From: JARYGU01 sp033795365
GTDB taxonomy: Bacteria; Pseudomonadota; Alphaproteobacteria; Rhizobiales; Rhizobiaceae
Assembly: GCA_033795365.1 (NCBI GenBank)
Contig: JARYGU010000024.1
Location: 3,158-67,157 of the forward strand
DNA: 64,000 nt
Reading direction: 5' to 3'
The translations under genes were made by a program, and so were the position numbers. Positions 45,133-54,302 of this stretch are shown in pieces. Every line of letters starts with the position of its first letter. The stretch's first letter is position 1. The notes below the pieces were generated by a model. That model did no database searches. It saw only the letters and a list, made by a program, of their open reading frames with translations, and had not been told where the DNA came from.

Positions 45133-46814
45133 CGATGAAGGCGACTACCGGGCGGCTCGGCGCATTGAGGAAGCATTATCCCGTCGTCATCGTCGGCGGC
45201 GGTATCAACGGCTGCGGGCTCTTTCGCGATCTCGCTGCTCAAGGCGTCGATTGCCTGCTGGTGGACAAGGGTGATTTTTGCTCCGGCGCGAGCGCGGCGC
45301 CCTCGCGTCTCATTCACGGCGGCATCAAATACCTGGAGACCGGCGAGTTCCGTTTGGTGCGCCAGTCGGCAATGGAGCGCAACCTGCTCCTGAAGAATGC
45401 ACCGCACTACGTAAAACCGCTGGAAACCGTTCTGCCCGTCTACTCCTGGTTCGGTGGAATCCTGCCATCGATCAAACGGTTCTTCCGCCTGAAGGCGACG
45501 CTTAACGACCGGGGCGCGATCATCACGGAAATCGGGCTGCGGATGTACGACCTGTTCGGTCGGCACTTCCGCACCATGCCCAATCATCGCATGCTCCTGA
45601 AGCGCTCGATGCGGGCCGCCATGCCCGACCTGACAAAGGACATCGTGGCCGCCGGAATCTATTATGAGGGCCGTATCACCCACGCTGAGCGGCTTGGCCT
45701 GGAACTGCTGCTCGATGGCATGACCGACCATAATCAGGCGATCGCGCTTAACTACATCTCGGCTACAGGCGATGGCCAAGGCGGCATCGTACTGACCGAC
45801 GCACTGGAGGGCGAAAATTCCACGGTGACGGCCGATGTCGTCGTCAATGCTGGCGGCGCATGGATTGACGCCGTCAACCGCGGGCTCGGCATAGACTCGC
45901 ACCATATGGGTGGCAACAAGGGTTCGCACCTCATTGTCCGCAACCCGAAACTCCATGACGCGCTCGGCGGCCGGATGATCTACTTTGGTTCTGCGGACGG
46001 CCGCGTTAACCTGCTTTATCCCTTCATGGGCAATGTGCTCGTCGGCTCGACCGACATCCCCGTCCGCGATCCGGACCACGCCACTTGTGACGCGGAGGAA
46101 TTGCGCTATCTCAGCGCCGTCACGCGCGAGGTCTTTCCCGAAATTGAGATCCGGCCTGACGAGATCGTCATGACCTACTGCGGCGTCCGTCCGTTGCCGC
46201 GCAGCGAAGGCATCGATCCCGGCGCCGTCAGTCGCGACCATTCAATCGCGCGGGATCTCATGCCCGATGGCCGCACCCCCGTCTATTCGCTGATCGGCGG
46301 CAAATGGACGACCTATCGCGGCTTCTCGGAGGAGGCGGCCGATCTCGTGCTGGGTCTGTTACGCCACGGGCGCCGATGCTCGACGCGGGACATGGCGATC
46401 GGCGGTGGACGGGACTATCCTGATGATCCGGCGGCTGCCGTCCGCTTCGTTGATACCCTCTCCGCCAAAATGCGTTCGCGCGAGGCTGCCGTCGACCTCA
46501 TACACCGCTACGGTACGCGCGCCCAGCTGGTGGCAGACGCTGAAGCGGCGGAGAAGGACCGGCCGTTGCAGTCCCTGCCGGCCTATGGCCGGTCGGAACT
46601 TGCCTGGATCTGCCGGAACGAAAGGGTGGGCCGGCTCTCCGACCTCCTGTTTCGGCGAACGGACATCGCCCTCTCGGGGCGTCTGTCGGCAGCGGTAATC
46701 GAAGAGGCGGCGGAGATCGCAGCTGAAAGCCTTGAATGGGACAGCGCCCGTCGCCAGATTGAAATCGACGCCACTTTGCAAACATGTCATGCTCACGGCA
46801 TGGTAATATCGTAA
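45129..46814 (+). CDS. GlpD-family FAD-dependent polyol-phosphate dehydrogenase
   Basis: A 561-residue flavoprotein. FAD-binding VVIVGGGINGCGLFRDLAAQG lies near residue 20, and SRLIHGGIKYLETGEFRLV and LIGGKWTTYRGFSEEAADL are typical of aerobic glycerol-3-phosphate dehydrogenase. It may be glycerol-specific, but in rhizobial erythritol loci an enzyme of this family (EryB) oxidises erythritol phosphate. Translational coupling to a polyol dehydrogenase, with sugar importers nearby, favours a non-glycerol polyol phosphate. It would act at the inner membrane and feed quinones. Confidence 0.85.
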   Translation: MTMKATTGRLGALRKHYPVVIVGGGINGCGLFRDLAAQGVDCLLVDKGDFCSGASAAPSRLIHGGIKYLETGEFRLVRQSAMERNLLLKNAPHYVKPLETVLPVYSWFGGILPSIKRFFRLKATLNDRGAIITEIGLRMYDLFGRHFRTMPNHRMLLKRSMRAAMPDLTKDIVAAGIYYEGRITHAERLGLELLLDGMTDHNQAIALNYISATGDGQGGIVLTDALEGENSTVTADVVVNAGGAWIDAVNRGLGIDSHHMGGNKGSHLIVRNPKLHDALGGRMIYFGSADGRVNLLYPFMGNVLVGSTDIPVRDPDHATCDAEELRYLSAVTREVFPEIEIRPDEIVMTYCGVRPLPRSEGIDPGAVSRDHSIARDLMPDGRTPVYSLIGGKWTTYRGFSEEAADLVLGLLRHGRRCSTRDMAIGGGRDYPDDPAAAVRFVDTLSAKMRSREAAVDLIHRYGTRAQLVADAEAAEKDRPLQSLPAYGRSELAWICRNERVGRLSDLLFRRTDIALSGRLSAAVIEEAAEIAAESLEWDSARRQIEIDATLQTCHAHGMVIS

Positions 46815-46848
46815 TCTCAGGGCACGTGCTACACGGAGGGTCAGATAC

Positions 46849-47562
46849 ATGCCGCCTTCGGTCGGTAGGGAAATAAAGCAAAGCTTCGGCGACCAGCTGC
46901 GCGGAATGCGCTATCTTGTGCGAATGCTGGGATCGGACGCACAGCGCCCGGGCCTCGCACCGCCGGCTCTCCCTGGAGCACTTCCGGAACTCGATCGCCT
47001 ATTGGGCAAGACGTTTCGTGCGGTCGATAGCGTCATGAGCGTGGTGGAGTCTGCGGCCGCGGCGGTCCGCTCGTTGCCGAGCGACTTCAAGGGATTCGCG
47101 CCGCTTGAAAACTACAAAGCCGCTCAGGATACCGATCAGCTGCAGGAAGACCTGTATCTGGGACTGAAGGCCGTAGCCTCGATCGAAAGACCGAACCAGC
47201 TTATCCTGAAATCACGGTTGTTCGGTTTGAAGGACGATCTTCGCACACGCATTGCCCCGTCGGGCACTGCACAGGAGATGTCCGCCGAAGTCCTACTGGT
47301 ACTTGTCCGGCGTAACCCCCTTGTCGATCTGCGTGAGGGTGGCGGTGAAGCCGATATCCTGAAGCAATATGTCGCCGTCGCGTTGCTCTTCGGCTTGTGT
47401 GCATCGGGACGCGTTCCACAGAGCGAAGCCAGTTCTCTCATCGAAGATTCGCTGCTGCTCGCAGGGACGCGGATCGAAACCATTTCCACGGAGATTCATT
47501 CCGGCCGGCCTAAAGAGGGTCTCGTGACATGTCTGGCGGCACTGCTTGACCACCTCGCCTGA
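46849..47562 (+). CDS. Protein of unknown function (237 residues)
   Basis: I do not recognise this protein. It has no signal peptide or membrane segment, is moderately leucine-rich and mostly predicted helical by eye. A good ribosome-binding site (GGAGGGTCAGATAC) precedes the ATG, 34 bases after the GlpD-like stop, so it may be read through from that operon. Codon use looks normal for the genome. Its follower is another unrecognised gene on the same strand, and the two may form a pair. Nothing in the sequence points to an enzymatic motif. Confidence 0.6.
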   Translation: MPPSVGREIKQSFGDQLRGMRYLVRMLGSDAQRPGLAPPALPGALPELDRLLGKTFRAVDSVMSVVESAAAAVRSLPSDFKGFAPLENYKAAQDTDQLQEDLYLGLKAVASIERPNQLILKSRLFGLKDDLRTRIAPSGTAQEMSAEVLLVLVRRNPLVDLREGGGEADILKQYVAVALLFGLCASGRVPQSEASSLIEDSLLLAGTRIETISTEIHSGRPKEGLVTCLAALLDHLA

Positions 47563-47714
47563 CTTCATGACGCAGATTGAACAATTGACCTGCCATGTGG
47601 ATACTTGTACGCTGACTAATCAATTTCCAGAGTGAAAGTCGACGCATCGGATCGTCACTCTTCACGATTCGAAGTTGAATTTTCCCCCAACGTCTTGCGG
47701 GAAAATGCACGTAC

Positions 47715-48362
47715 ATGTGCGGGGATGCGGATATGGAAGTTCTGACACAAAGCGAAATGAGCGCACAGCCGGATTTTGGTCACCGGCTTCGCCAATTGAG
47801 ATGGTTCCGCCGTACCTTCGCGGCATGTGTGCAGGCGCTCGACAAACGCTACGGCATGCAAACAAAGGTCGACGCTCAAGTGCTCGCAAGAGTTTTTGTC
47901 GATTGGGTCGAGATCATCGAGAAGAAGAAGAAGCTCGCGCACGTCGACCGCGCGGATTTCATAAAATTCTCAGGCGGGCTGATGTTGCGGGAGCTAATCA
48001 AAGCTCATCCTGCTGTCGTACAGATTCCTCCCCACTCCACGACAGAGGTTCCAGAGACTGTCGCATTCTGGCCGGAAGGGTTCCTCTACACCAATTTTTG
48101 CATTAGCGCCGTTTGTGCCGTCCACCTCCAGGAACTGGGGGAGGCTCTGGAACTGTCGGATAGTGTGGACGATCTCCGCACCTGGTGGTCATTCCGTGAG
48201 AATACCCACGAGATGCCCGCCTATGCGATTTCCTTTCTTGACCGGTTTTTTGGAGTAGAGCCGAACTGGGAGATGCCCGACCTTCCTGAAGCCCGCGCCG
48301 CTATGGCAGAGGCGGCGGCGGGTAAGGTTCTTGCTGGTAGCAAAGGCAAACTCGGCGCATGA
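47715..48362 (+). CDS. Protein of unknown function (about 209-215 residues)
   Basis: Not recognised. An internal ATG at 47733 (MEVLTQSEM...) may be the real start, since neither has a strong ribosome-binding site. The protein carries a basic cluster (EIIEKKKKLAHVDRADF) and aromatic-rich regions (FWPEGFLYTNFC, DLRTWWSFREN) with no signal peptide. It lies 152 bases after the other unknown gene and converges with lipA. The pair is the only part of the metabolic cluster without an obvious metabolic role. Confidence 0.6.
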   Translation: MCGDADMEVLTQSEMSAQPDFGHRLRQLRWFRRTFAACVQALDKRYGMQTKVDAQVLARVFVDWVEIIEKKKKLAHVDRADFIKFSGGLMLRELIKAHPAVVQIPPHSTTEVPETVAFWPEGFLYTNFCISAVCAVHLQELGEALELSDSVDDLRTWWSFRENTHEMPAYAISFLDRFFGVEPNWEMPDLPEARAAMAEAAAGKVLAGSKGKLGA

Positions 48363-48391
48363 TGAGAGCCTTAATAGACAGCGGCCGCTAA

Positions 48392-49393
48392 TTACCGCGT
48401 TGGTTTTCCACCAGCTGTCCTTGTTTCAGCTCCCTTTGAAAATTTCCGCGCAGCCCTGAGCTTGGCGAAATCGTCGCCGGCATGGTGCGAGGAGCGCGTC
48501 AGCGGGCTCGACGAGACCATGAGGAAGCCCTTGGTGTAGGCGACGGTCTCGTAGGATTTGAATTCGTCGGGTGTGACGAAGCGATCGACCTTGTGGTGCT
48601 TGCGGGTCGGCTGGAGGTACTGGCCGATGGTGAGGAAATCGACATCGGCGGTGCGCAGGTCGTCCATCAGCTGGAGCACTTCGTTGCGCTCCTCGCCGAG
48701 GCCCACCATGATGCCCGACTTGGTGAACATGGTCGGGTCGAGTTCCTTCACGCGCTGCAACAGGCGGACGGAGTGGAAATAGCGGGCGCCCGGACGGACG
48801 GTCAGGTAATTGCCCGGCACGGTCTCCATGTTGTGGTTGAAGACGTCGGGCTTGGCGGCGACGACGCGCTCCAGCGCGCCCGGCTTCTTGAGGAAGTCGG
48901 GGGTGAGGATTTCGATCGTCGTCAGCGGCGAGGCGGCGCGGATCGCCCAGATCACCTTTTCAAAATGCTCGGCGCCGCCATCGGCGAGGTCGTCACGGTC
49001 GACGGAGGTGATGACGACGTGCGAAAGGCCCATCTGCTTGACGGCCTTGGCGACGTTCTCCGGCTCCTCCATGTCGAGGGCATTGGGCTTGCCCGTCGCC
49101 ACGTTGCAGAAGGCGCAGGCGCGGGTACAAATCTCGCCCATGATCATGAAGGTGGCGTGCTTCTTGTCCCAGCACTCGCCGATGTTCGGGCAGCCCGCTT
49201 CCTCGCACACCGTCACCAGCTTGTGGCTGCGCACGAGGTCGCGCGTTTCCTGGTAGCCCTTGGAGACCGGTGCCTTGACGCGAATCCATTCCGGCTTGCG
49301 CAGCACTTCCGTGTCCGGCCGGCGAGCCTTTTCCGGGTGGCGCACCCGTGGTGCGTTGGGAGCAAGATTGGTGCGGTCGAAAATCGTGACCAT
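48392..49393 (-). CDS. lipA: Lipoyl synthase
   Basis: A 333-residue radical SAM enzyme that inserts two sulfurs into octanoyl groups on E2 or H proteins. The auxiliary cluster cysteines are in CEEAGCPNIGEC and the radical SAM cluster in CTRACAFC. SSPLTRSSHHAGDDF near the C-terminus is typical. It starts 4 bases after lpd. Rhizobia keep lipA beside the core pyruvate dehydrogenase genes, so this could be that copy or a dedicated second one serving the E2 encoded here. Confidence 0.94.
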   Translation of the reverse strand: MVTIFDRTNLAPNAPRVRHPEKARRPDTEVLRKPEWIRVKAPVSKGYQETRDLVRSHKLVTVCEEAGCPNIGECWDKKHATFMIMGEICTRACAFCNVATGKPNALDMEEPENVAKAVKQMGLSHVVITSVDRDDLADGGAEHFEKVIWAIRAASPLTTIEILTPDFLKKPGALERVVAAKPDVFNHNMETVPGNYLTVRPGARYFHSVRLLQRVKELDPTMFTKSGIMVGLGEERNEVLQLMDDLRTADVDFLTIGQYLQPTRKHHKVDRFVTPDEFKSYETVAYTKGFLMVSSSPLTRSSHHAGDDFAKLRAARKFSKGAETRTAGGKPTR

Positions 49394-49397
49394 GTGG

Positions 49398-50843
49398 CTA
49401 CGCGTTCAGCGCACGGCCATAAGCATCGAGGACGCTCTCCTTCATCGTTTCCGAGATCGTCGGATGCGGGAAGATCGTGTGCATCAACTCTTCCTCAGTC
49501 GTCTCCAGGTTCATGGCGATGACGAAGCCCTGGATCATCTCGGTGACCTCCGCGCCCACCATATGGGCGCCGATGAGTTCGCCGGTCTTCTTGTCGAAGA
49601 TCGTCTTGACCACGCCCTGGTCCTCCCCGAGCGCCACGGCCTTGCCGTTGCCGGCGAAGGGGAAGCGGCCGACGCGGATGTCGCGGCCCTGCTCCTTGGC
49701 CTTGGCTTCCGTGAGACCGACGGAGGCGACCTGCGGGTGGCAATAGGTGCAGCCCGGAATCTTGGACTTGTCCATCGGGTGAACGTTCGGCAGGCCGGCG
49801 ATCTTCTCGATGCAGATGACGGCCTCGTGCTCGGCCTTGTGAGCGAGCATCGGGGGACCGGCGACGTCGCCGATGGCATAGATGCCCGGAACGTTGGTCT
49901 TGCCGTAACCGTCGATGGCGATGAAGCCGCGGTCGGTCTTCACGCCGGCGGTCTCAAGGCCAAGATTCTCGATATTGGCCTGCACGCCGACGGCGGAGAT
50001 CATGCGGTCGGCGGTGATCTTCTGCACCTTGCCGTCATTCATCTCCACATGGGCGGTAATGGCGTTAGCCCACTTCTCCACCTTGGTGACCTTGGCCTCC
50101 AGATGGATCTTCATTCCCTGCTTCTCGAATTGCTTCTTGGCGAGCGCCGAGATTTCCGCATCCTCGACGGGCATGACGGCCTTCATCACTTCGACGACCG
50201 TCACATCGACGCCGAGCGTGCGGTAGAAGGAAGCGAATTCGATGCCGATGGCGCCCGAGCCCATGACGAGCAGCGACTTCGGCATTTCTTCCGGCTTCAT
50301 CGCCTCGAAATAGGTCCAGATCAGCTTGCCGTCCGGCTCGATGCCGGGCAGCGCGCGCGGGCGGGCTCCGGTGGCGATGACGATGTGCTTGGCGGTATAG
50401 GTGCCTTCCGGAAGGACGTTCTTCGGCAGCGGCGCCTGCGGCTGCTGGATCGCCTTGGTCGTCTTGGAAACGACGATCTCGCCGGGCTTGGTGATCTTCG
50501 CCTCGCCCCAGATGATGTCGACCTTGTTCTTCTTCATCAGGAAGCCGACGCCGCCGTTCATGCGCTGGGCGATGCCGCGCGAGCGGGCGACGATGGCCTT
50601 GAGGTCCGGCGTCACCGCGCCTTCGATCTTCACGCCGTAGTCACCGGGATGCTGGGCGTAGTGGAAGATTTCGGCGGAGCGCAGCAGCGCCTTGGTCGGG
50701 ATGCAGCCCCAGTTCGAGCAGATGCCGGCGAGATGTTCGCGCTCGACGATGGCCGTCTTCAGGCCCAACTGGGCGGCACGGATCGCGGCAATGTAGCCGC
50801 CCGGACCCGAACCGATTACGATGACGTCGTAGGATTGAGCCAT
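49398..50843 (-). CDS. lpdA: Dihydrolipoyl dehydrogenase (E3)
   Basis: About 481 residues. FAD motif VIVIGSGPGGYIAAIRAAQLG, redox-active disulfide CSNWGC, NAD motif VMGSGAIGIEFASF, and the C-terminal HPTISE with the catalytic His are all present. The start at 50843 (GAGGAAACGAC upstream) is preferred to 50870. It reoxidises the dihydrolipoyl group of E2 with NAD. The gene follows E2 by 127 bases, so it belongs to the same leftward set. Confidence 0.94.
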   Translation of the reverse strand: MAQSYDVIVIGSGPGGYIAAIRAAQLGLKTAIVEREHLAGICSNWGCIPTKALLRSAEIFHYAQHPGDYGVKIEGAVTPDLKAIVARSRGIAQRMNGGVGFLMKKNKVDIIWGEAKITKPGEIVVSKTTKAIQQPQAPLPKNVLPEGTYTAKHIVIATGARPRALPGIEPDGKLIWTYFEAMKPEEMPKSLLVMGSGAIGIEFASFYRTLGVDVTVVEVMKAVMPVEDAEISALAKKQFEKQGMKIHLEAKVTKVEKWANAITAHVEMNDGKVQKITADRMISAVGVQANIENLGLETAGVKTDRGFIAIDGYGKTNVPGIYAIGDVAGPPMLAHKAEHEAVICIEKIAGLPNVHPMDKSKIPGCTYCHPQVASVGLTEAKAKEQGRDIRVGRFPFAGNGKAVALGEDQGVVKTIFDKKTGELIGAHMVGAEVTEMIQGFVIAMNLETTEEELMHTIFPHPTISETMKESVLDAYGRALNA

Positions 50844-50970
50844 GTCGTTTCCTCGAAGCGATTTTATCAATGAAAACTGGAAGAGCGCTCATGTACCGAC
50901 GCGCCACGGTATCGAATTGCTCCCGCCGCTTGGGAGATGGGCGGGAGCAATGGCAGCCAAAGAAGGCCGC

Positions 50971-52263
50971 TTAGACCAACATCAGCATTGGCCGCTCAAT
51001 GTACGAGCGGAAGGCACCAAGCAATGCAGCACCCAGTGCTCCATCGACAGCGCGATGGTCTGTCGAGAGTGTCACGGTCATCATGGTGGCCGCCTTGACG
51101 TCATCCCCGACAAGTATGGGTCGGCGCTCGCCCGCCCCGACAGCGAGGATCGTGGCATGCGGCGGGTTGACGATCGCCGCGAACTCCCGGACGCCGAACA
51201 TTCCCAAATTGGAAACCGCTGCTGTTCCGCCCTGGTATTCGTCGGTTTTGAGTTTGCCTTCCTTGGCACGCGCACCGAGATCTTTCATCTCATTCGAAAT
51301 CGCTGACAGAGTCTTGATTTCAGAACTGCGCACGATCGGCGTGATCAGTCCACCCGGCACGGACACGGCAACACCTATATCCGCATGGTGATGCTTGAGG
51401 AGTCCTTCATCAGTCCAGGAGACGTTCCCGTCCGGAACTGCCCGCAGCGCCATGGCATAAGCCTTGATCACCATGTCGTTGACGGACAGTTTGTATTCGG
51501 CCTTCCCGTCCACGATCGGCGCCGAGGCGTTAAGTTCTGCGCGCAACCGGAGCAGCGCGTCGATGTTGCAGTCGAGCGTCAAATAGAAGTGAGGGACGGT
51601 CGATTTGGCCTCTACCAAGCGGCGCGCGATTGTCCGCCGCATATTGCTATGAGCAATGACCTCATAGCTTCCTTCAGCGAAGAGCTTACGTACCTGATCG
51701 TCCGAAGATGCGCCGGGAGCCGGCCCGCTCGCCGCGACCGTCAGGCCAGCATCGGAAGCCGCCGATTGCAATGGCCTGTAGGACAGGACGTCAGACTTAG
51801 ACACCCGGCCCTTCGGACCAGAACCTGGAACATCAGCCAAATCAATGCCAGCATCCTGCGCGAGCCGTCGAGCCAAAGGCGTTGCTCGAACCTTAGCGGT
51901 ACTTCCAGCAACGAGTGGAAGTGCCTCGGGCGTCGATGACGCCGGAAATGCGACAGTGGTTTCCGACGACTCTGTCGGAATTGCCGCTACCTCCGCTGGA
52001 GCGGGCGTGCCAGTGTAAGCCTCGCCCTCTTCGTATATCCAGGCCACTGGCGCGCCCACGGGAATATCGACTCCCTCGCGGCCGGTAATGTCGCGGAGGA
52101 TTCCACTTGCGGGCGCATCGATCTCCATCGCCGCCTTGTCGGTCTCGATTTCGAAGAGCACATCACCCTTCTTCACCACCGAATCATTGTCGAAAAACCA
52201 CTTGGAGATTCGACCGGTCGCCATATCCATATCGACCTTGGGTAGAATAACCTCAACAGGCAT
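50971..52263 (-). CDS. E2 acyltransferase of 2-oxoacid/acetoin dehydrogenase-type complex
   Basis: About 430 residues. A single lipoyl domain occupies residues 1-80 with the lipoyl-lysine K43 in IETDKAAMEI. A linker follows, then a peripheral-subunit-binding domain (RATPLARRLAQDAGIDLADV, about residue 140). The catalytic domain ends with the DHRAVDG motif. It starts one base after the E1-beta stop. The product is an acyl-CoA, most likely acetyl-CoA. It could belong to pyruvate or acetoin dehydrogenase, but the gene order behind the DRL-type enzyme suggests another carbonyl donor. Confidence 0.88.
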   Translation of the reverse strand: MPVEVILPKVDMDMATGRISKWFFDNDSVVKKGDVLFEIETDKAAMEIDAPASGILRDITGREGVDIPVGAPVAWIYEEGEAYTGTPAPAEVAAIPTESSETTVAFPASSTPEALPLVAGSTAKVRATPLARRLAQDAGIDLADVPGSGPKGRVSKSDVLSYRPLQSAASDAGLTVAASGPAPGASSDDQVRKLFAEGSYEVIAHSNMRRTIARRLVEAKSTVPHFYLTLDCNIDALLRLRAELNASAPIVDGKAEYKLSVNDMVIKAYAMALRAVPDGNVSWTDEGLLKHHHADIGVAVSVPGGLITPIVRSSEIKTLSAISNEMKDLGARAKEGKLKTDEYQGGTAAVSNLGMFGVREFAAIVNPPHATILAVGAGERRPILVGDDVKAATMMTVTLSTDHRAVDGALGAALLGAFRSYIERPMLMLV

Positions 52264-52264
52264 G

Positions 52265-53263
52265 TCAGCGCACTCCCTTGACGAGGTCACGCGCTGCGGT
52301 GATGATGCCGGGCACCTGAGGAACCGCTGCTTTTTCAAGATCCGGATTGTACGGGATCGGTGTCTCCGAACCGCCCAGGCGCACAATAGGCGCATCCAGG
52401 TAGTCGAAGGCCTCGCTCTCGGCAATCATCGCGCTCAGTTCAGCGCCGATGCCGAGCGTCTTGACGCCCTCGTACACACACATCAGCCGGGAGGTCTTCT
52501 TGACGCTTTCGATGATCGTCTCGCGATCCATCGGGCGTACGGTGCGAAGATCGATGACTTCAATGTCGATGCCTTCAGCCGCCAGCGCTTCAGCGGCCTC
52601 CAAAGCCTTGTGGACCATGATCGAGGTGGCGACGATGGTGAGGTCCTTGCCTTCGCGACGGACATCGGCTTTTCCGATCGGCACCGTGTAGTGACCTTCA
52701 GGGACCGGGCCTTTCATCTTGTAGAGCAACTTGTGCTCGAAAATCATGACCGGATCGGGATCCGCGACTGCTGCGAGCAGCATGCCTTTGACGTCATGAG
52801 GCGTCGCCGGCTGAATGACCTTGAGCCCCGGGACATGGCCGAGCCATGCTTCGATGCTCTGGCTGTGCTGTGCCGCGGCCCCCGTACCGGAGCCGGCCGG
52901 GAAGCGCATGACCACCGGAACGGATACCGCTCCACCGAGCATGTATCGCATCTTGGCTGCCTGGTTGACGATCTGTTCCATCGCAAGGGCGGCGAAATCC
53001 GAGAACTGGAACTCGAATATCGGCCGCAGACCAGTCACCGCCGCACCGACTGCAACGCCGGCGCCGCCGAGTTCCGAAATCGGCGTGTCCATGACGCGAT
53101 CCGGTCCGAACCGGTCAATCAGGTCACCGGTAACCTGAAAGGCACCGCCGTAGACGCCAATATCCTCGCCCATCAGGATGACACGCTCATCCGCCTCCAT
53201 GGCGATTGCCATGGCCTCCTGGATGGCTTGCGAATAGCTCAACTCTCTGACTGCCGTGTCCAT
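52265..53263 (-). CDS. E1 beta subunit, pyruvate/acetoin dehydrogenase-type
   Basis: A 332-residue subunit of the transketolase-like thiamine diphosphate enzymes. It opens VRELSYSQAIQEAMAIAMEADERVILMGEDIG, with the conserved Glu region near GEDIGVYGGAF. The VIDLRTVRPMDRETI segment is typical. Its start overlaps the E1-alpha stop (TAATG). With E1-alpha it forms the heterotetramer that attacks a carbonyl with thiamine diphosphate and passes the acyl group to E2. Similarity by eye does not separate pyruvate from acetoin or other ketone donors. Confidence 0.9.
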   Translation of the reverse strand: MDTAVRELSYSQAIQEAMAIAMEADERVILMGEDIGVYGGAFQVTGDLIDRFGPDRVMDTPISELGGAGVAVGAAVTGLRPIFEFQFSDFAALAMEQIVNQAAKMRYMLGGAVSVPVVMRFPAGSGTGAAAQHSQSIEAWLGHVPGLKVIQPATPHDVKGMLLAAVADPDPVMIFEHKLLYKMKGPVPEGHYTVPIGKADVRREGKDLTIVATSIMVHKALEAAEALAAEGIDIEVIDLRTVRPMDRETIIESVKKTSRLMCVYEGVKTLGIGAELSAMIAESEAFDYLDAPIVRLGGSETPIPYNPDLEKAAVPQVPGIITAARDLVKGVR

Positions 53264-54300
53264 TACGCCTGCTCCGTGTATACAAATTCCGCAAGATCGG
53301 CGATTTCCGGTGCGGGGCTTGCCTTCGCGAATTCGATACCCGCAGCGATTTCTTCGTCGACCGCAGTGCGTATCGCTTCCAATTCCTCCGGCGTCGCTAT
53401 GCCGAGTTCCAACAGCTGAGCCTCGTAGCGCACGATCGGGTCGCGGTTGCTCATCCAGTCGTCAATCTCGTCCTTTGTCCGATACCGGTTGCGGTCGCTC
53501 TTCGAGTGCCCACGATAACGATAGGTCTTCGTCTCGATCAGAGTCGGCCCCTCGCCCCGCCGCGCGCGCTCGATGGCCTCGTGAGAGGCCTCAGCGACGT
53601 CGGAGAGCACGTTCCCATCGACAATCACGCCGGGCATAGAATAGGCGGCGGCGCGATCGGCGATGTTCGCCACCGCAGTCGAACGCTCGGTCGACGTGGA
53701 CATGCCGTACATGTTGTTCTCGCAGACAAACACGACGGGCAGCTTCCAGACCGAAGCCATGTTGAGGGCTTCATGAAAGGCGCCTTCGTTGTTCGCGCCA
53801 TCGCCGAAGAAGCAGACGGCAACCTTGCCGGTCTTCAGCCGCTTTGCGGTCAACGCAGCGCCAACGGCAATCGGCAAGCCGCCGCCCACGATACCATTTG
53901 CGCCGAGATTGCCCGTGGTGACATCCGCGATGTGCATCGAACCACCGCGACCGGCGCAATACCCGGTCGTTTTGCCGAAGAATTCTGCGAACATACGTTT
54001 CACGTCCGCGCCCTTGGCGATGCAGTGGCCGTGCCCGCGGTGGGTCGACGTGATCTGATCGTCGTTGGCCAGCGGCAGGCAGATGCCCATGGCACTTGCT
54101 TCCTGTCCGATTGACAGATGCATCGTGCCGTGGATAAGCCCGCGCATGTAGCTCTCTTCGGCGCCTTCCTCAAACTTGCGAATGAGGTGCATTTTGTGCA
54201 GCGCATCAAGCAGTTTCTCGCGGGGGTATTGACGATAGATAAAGGGCAGGTTCCCCCCATCCGCCTCGGGGGTAACCGTGGTTGCGGCTTCCTTTGCCAT
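53263..54300 (-). CDS. E1 alpha subunit, pyruvate/acetoin dehydrogenase-type
   Basis: A 345-residue thiamine-diphosphate-binding subunit. GDGANNEGAFHEALNMA to CENN is the GDG-x-NN cofactor motif, and THRGHGHCIAKGADVKRMFAE is standard for the family. GGGAGAG precedes the ATG at 54300. The stop of the upstream DRL-type gene is only 2 bases before this start, so the two proteins should be made together. That arrangement is the main reason to think that the DRL product is the E1 substrate. Confidence 0.9.
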   Translation of the reverse strand: MAKEAATTVTPEADGGNLPFIYRQYPREKLLDALHKMHLIRKFEEGAEESYMRGLIHGTMHLSIGQEASAMGICLPLANDDQITSTHRGHGHCIAKGADVKRMFAEFFGKTTGYCAGRGGSMHIADVTTGNLGANGIVGGGLPIAVGAALTAKRLKTGKVAVCFFGDGANNEGAFHEALNMASVWKLPVVFVCENNMYGMSTSTERSTAVANIADRAAAYSMPGVIVDGNVLSDVAEASHEAIERARRGEGPTLIETKTYRYRGHSKSDRNRYRTKDEIDDWMSNRDPIVRYEAQLLELGIATPEELEAIRTAVDEEIAAGIEFAKASPAPEIADLAEFVYTEQA

Positions 54301-54302
54301 TG

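Noticed and set aside
50971..54300. The E1/E2 genes as the core pyruvate dehydrogenase
   Set aside because: Not excluded, but the upstream coupling to a DRL-type gene, the presence of a SorC-type operator and the adjacent PTS are not the core pdh arrangement. I treat it as a dedicated complex and note that lpdA and lipA may be core-derived.
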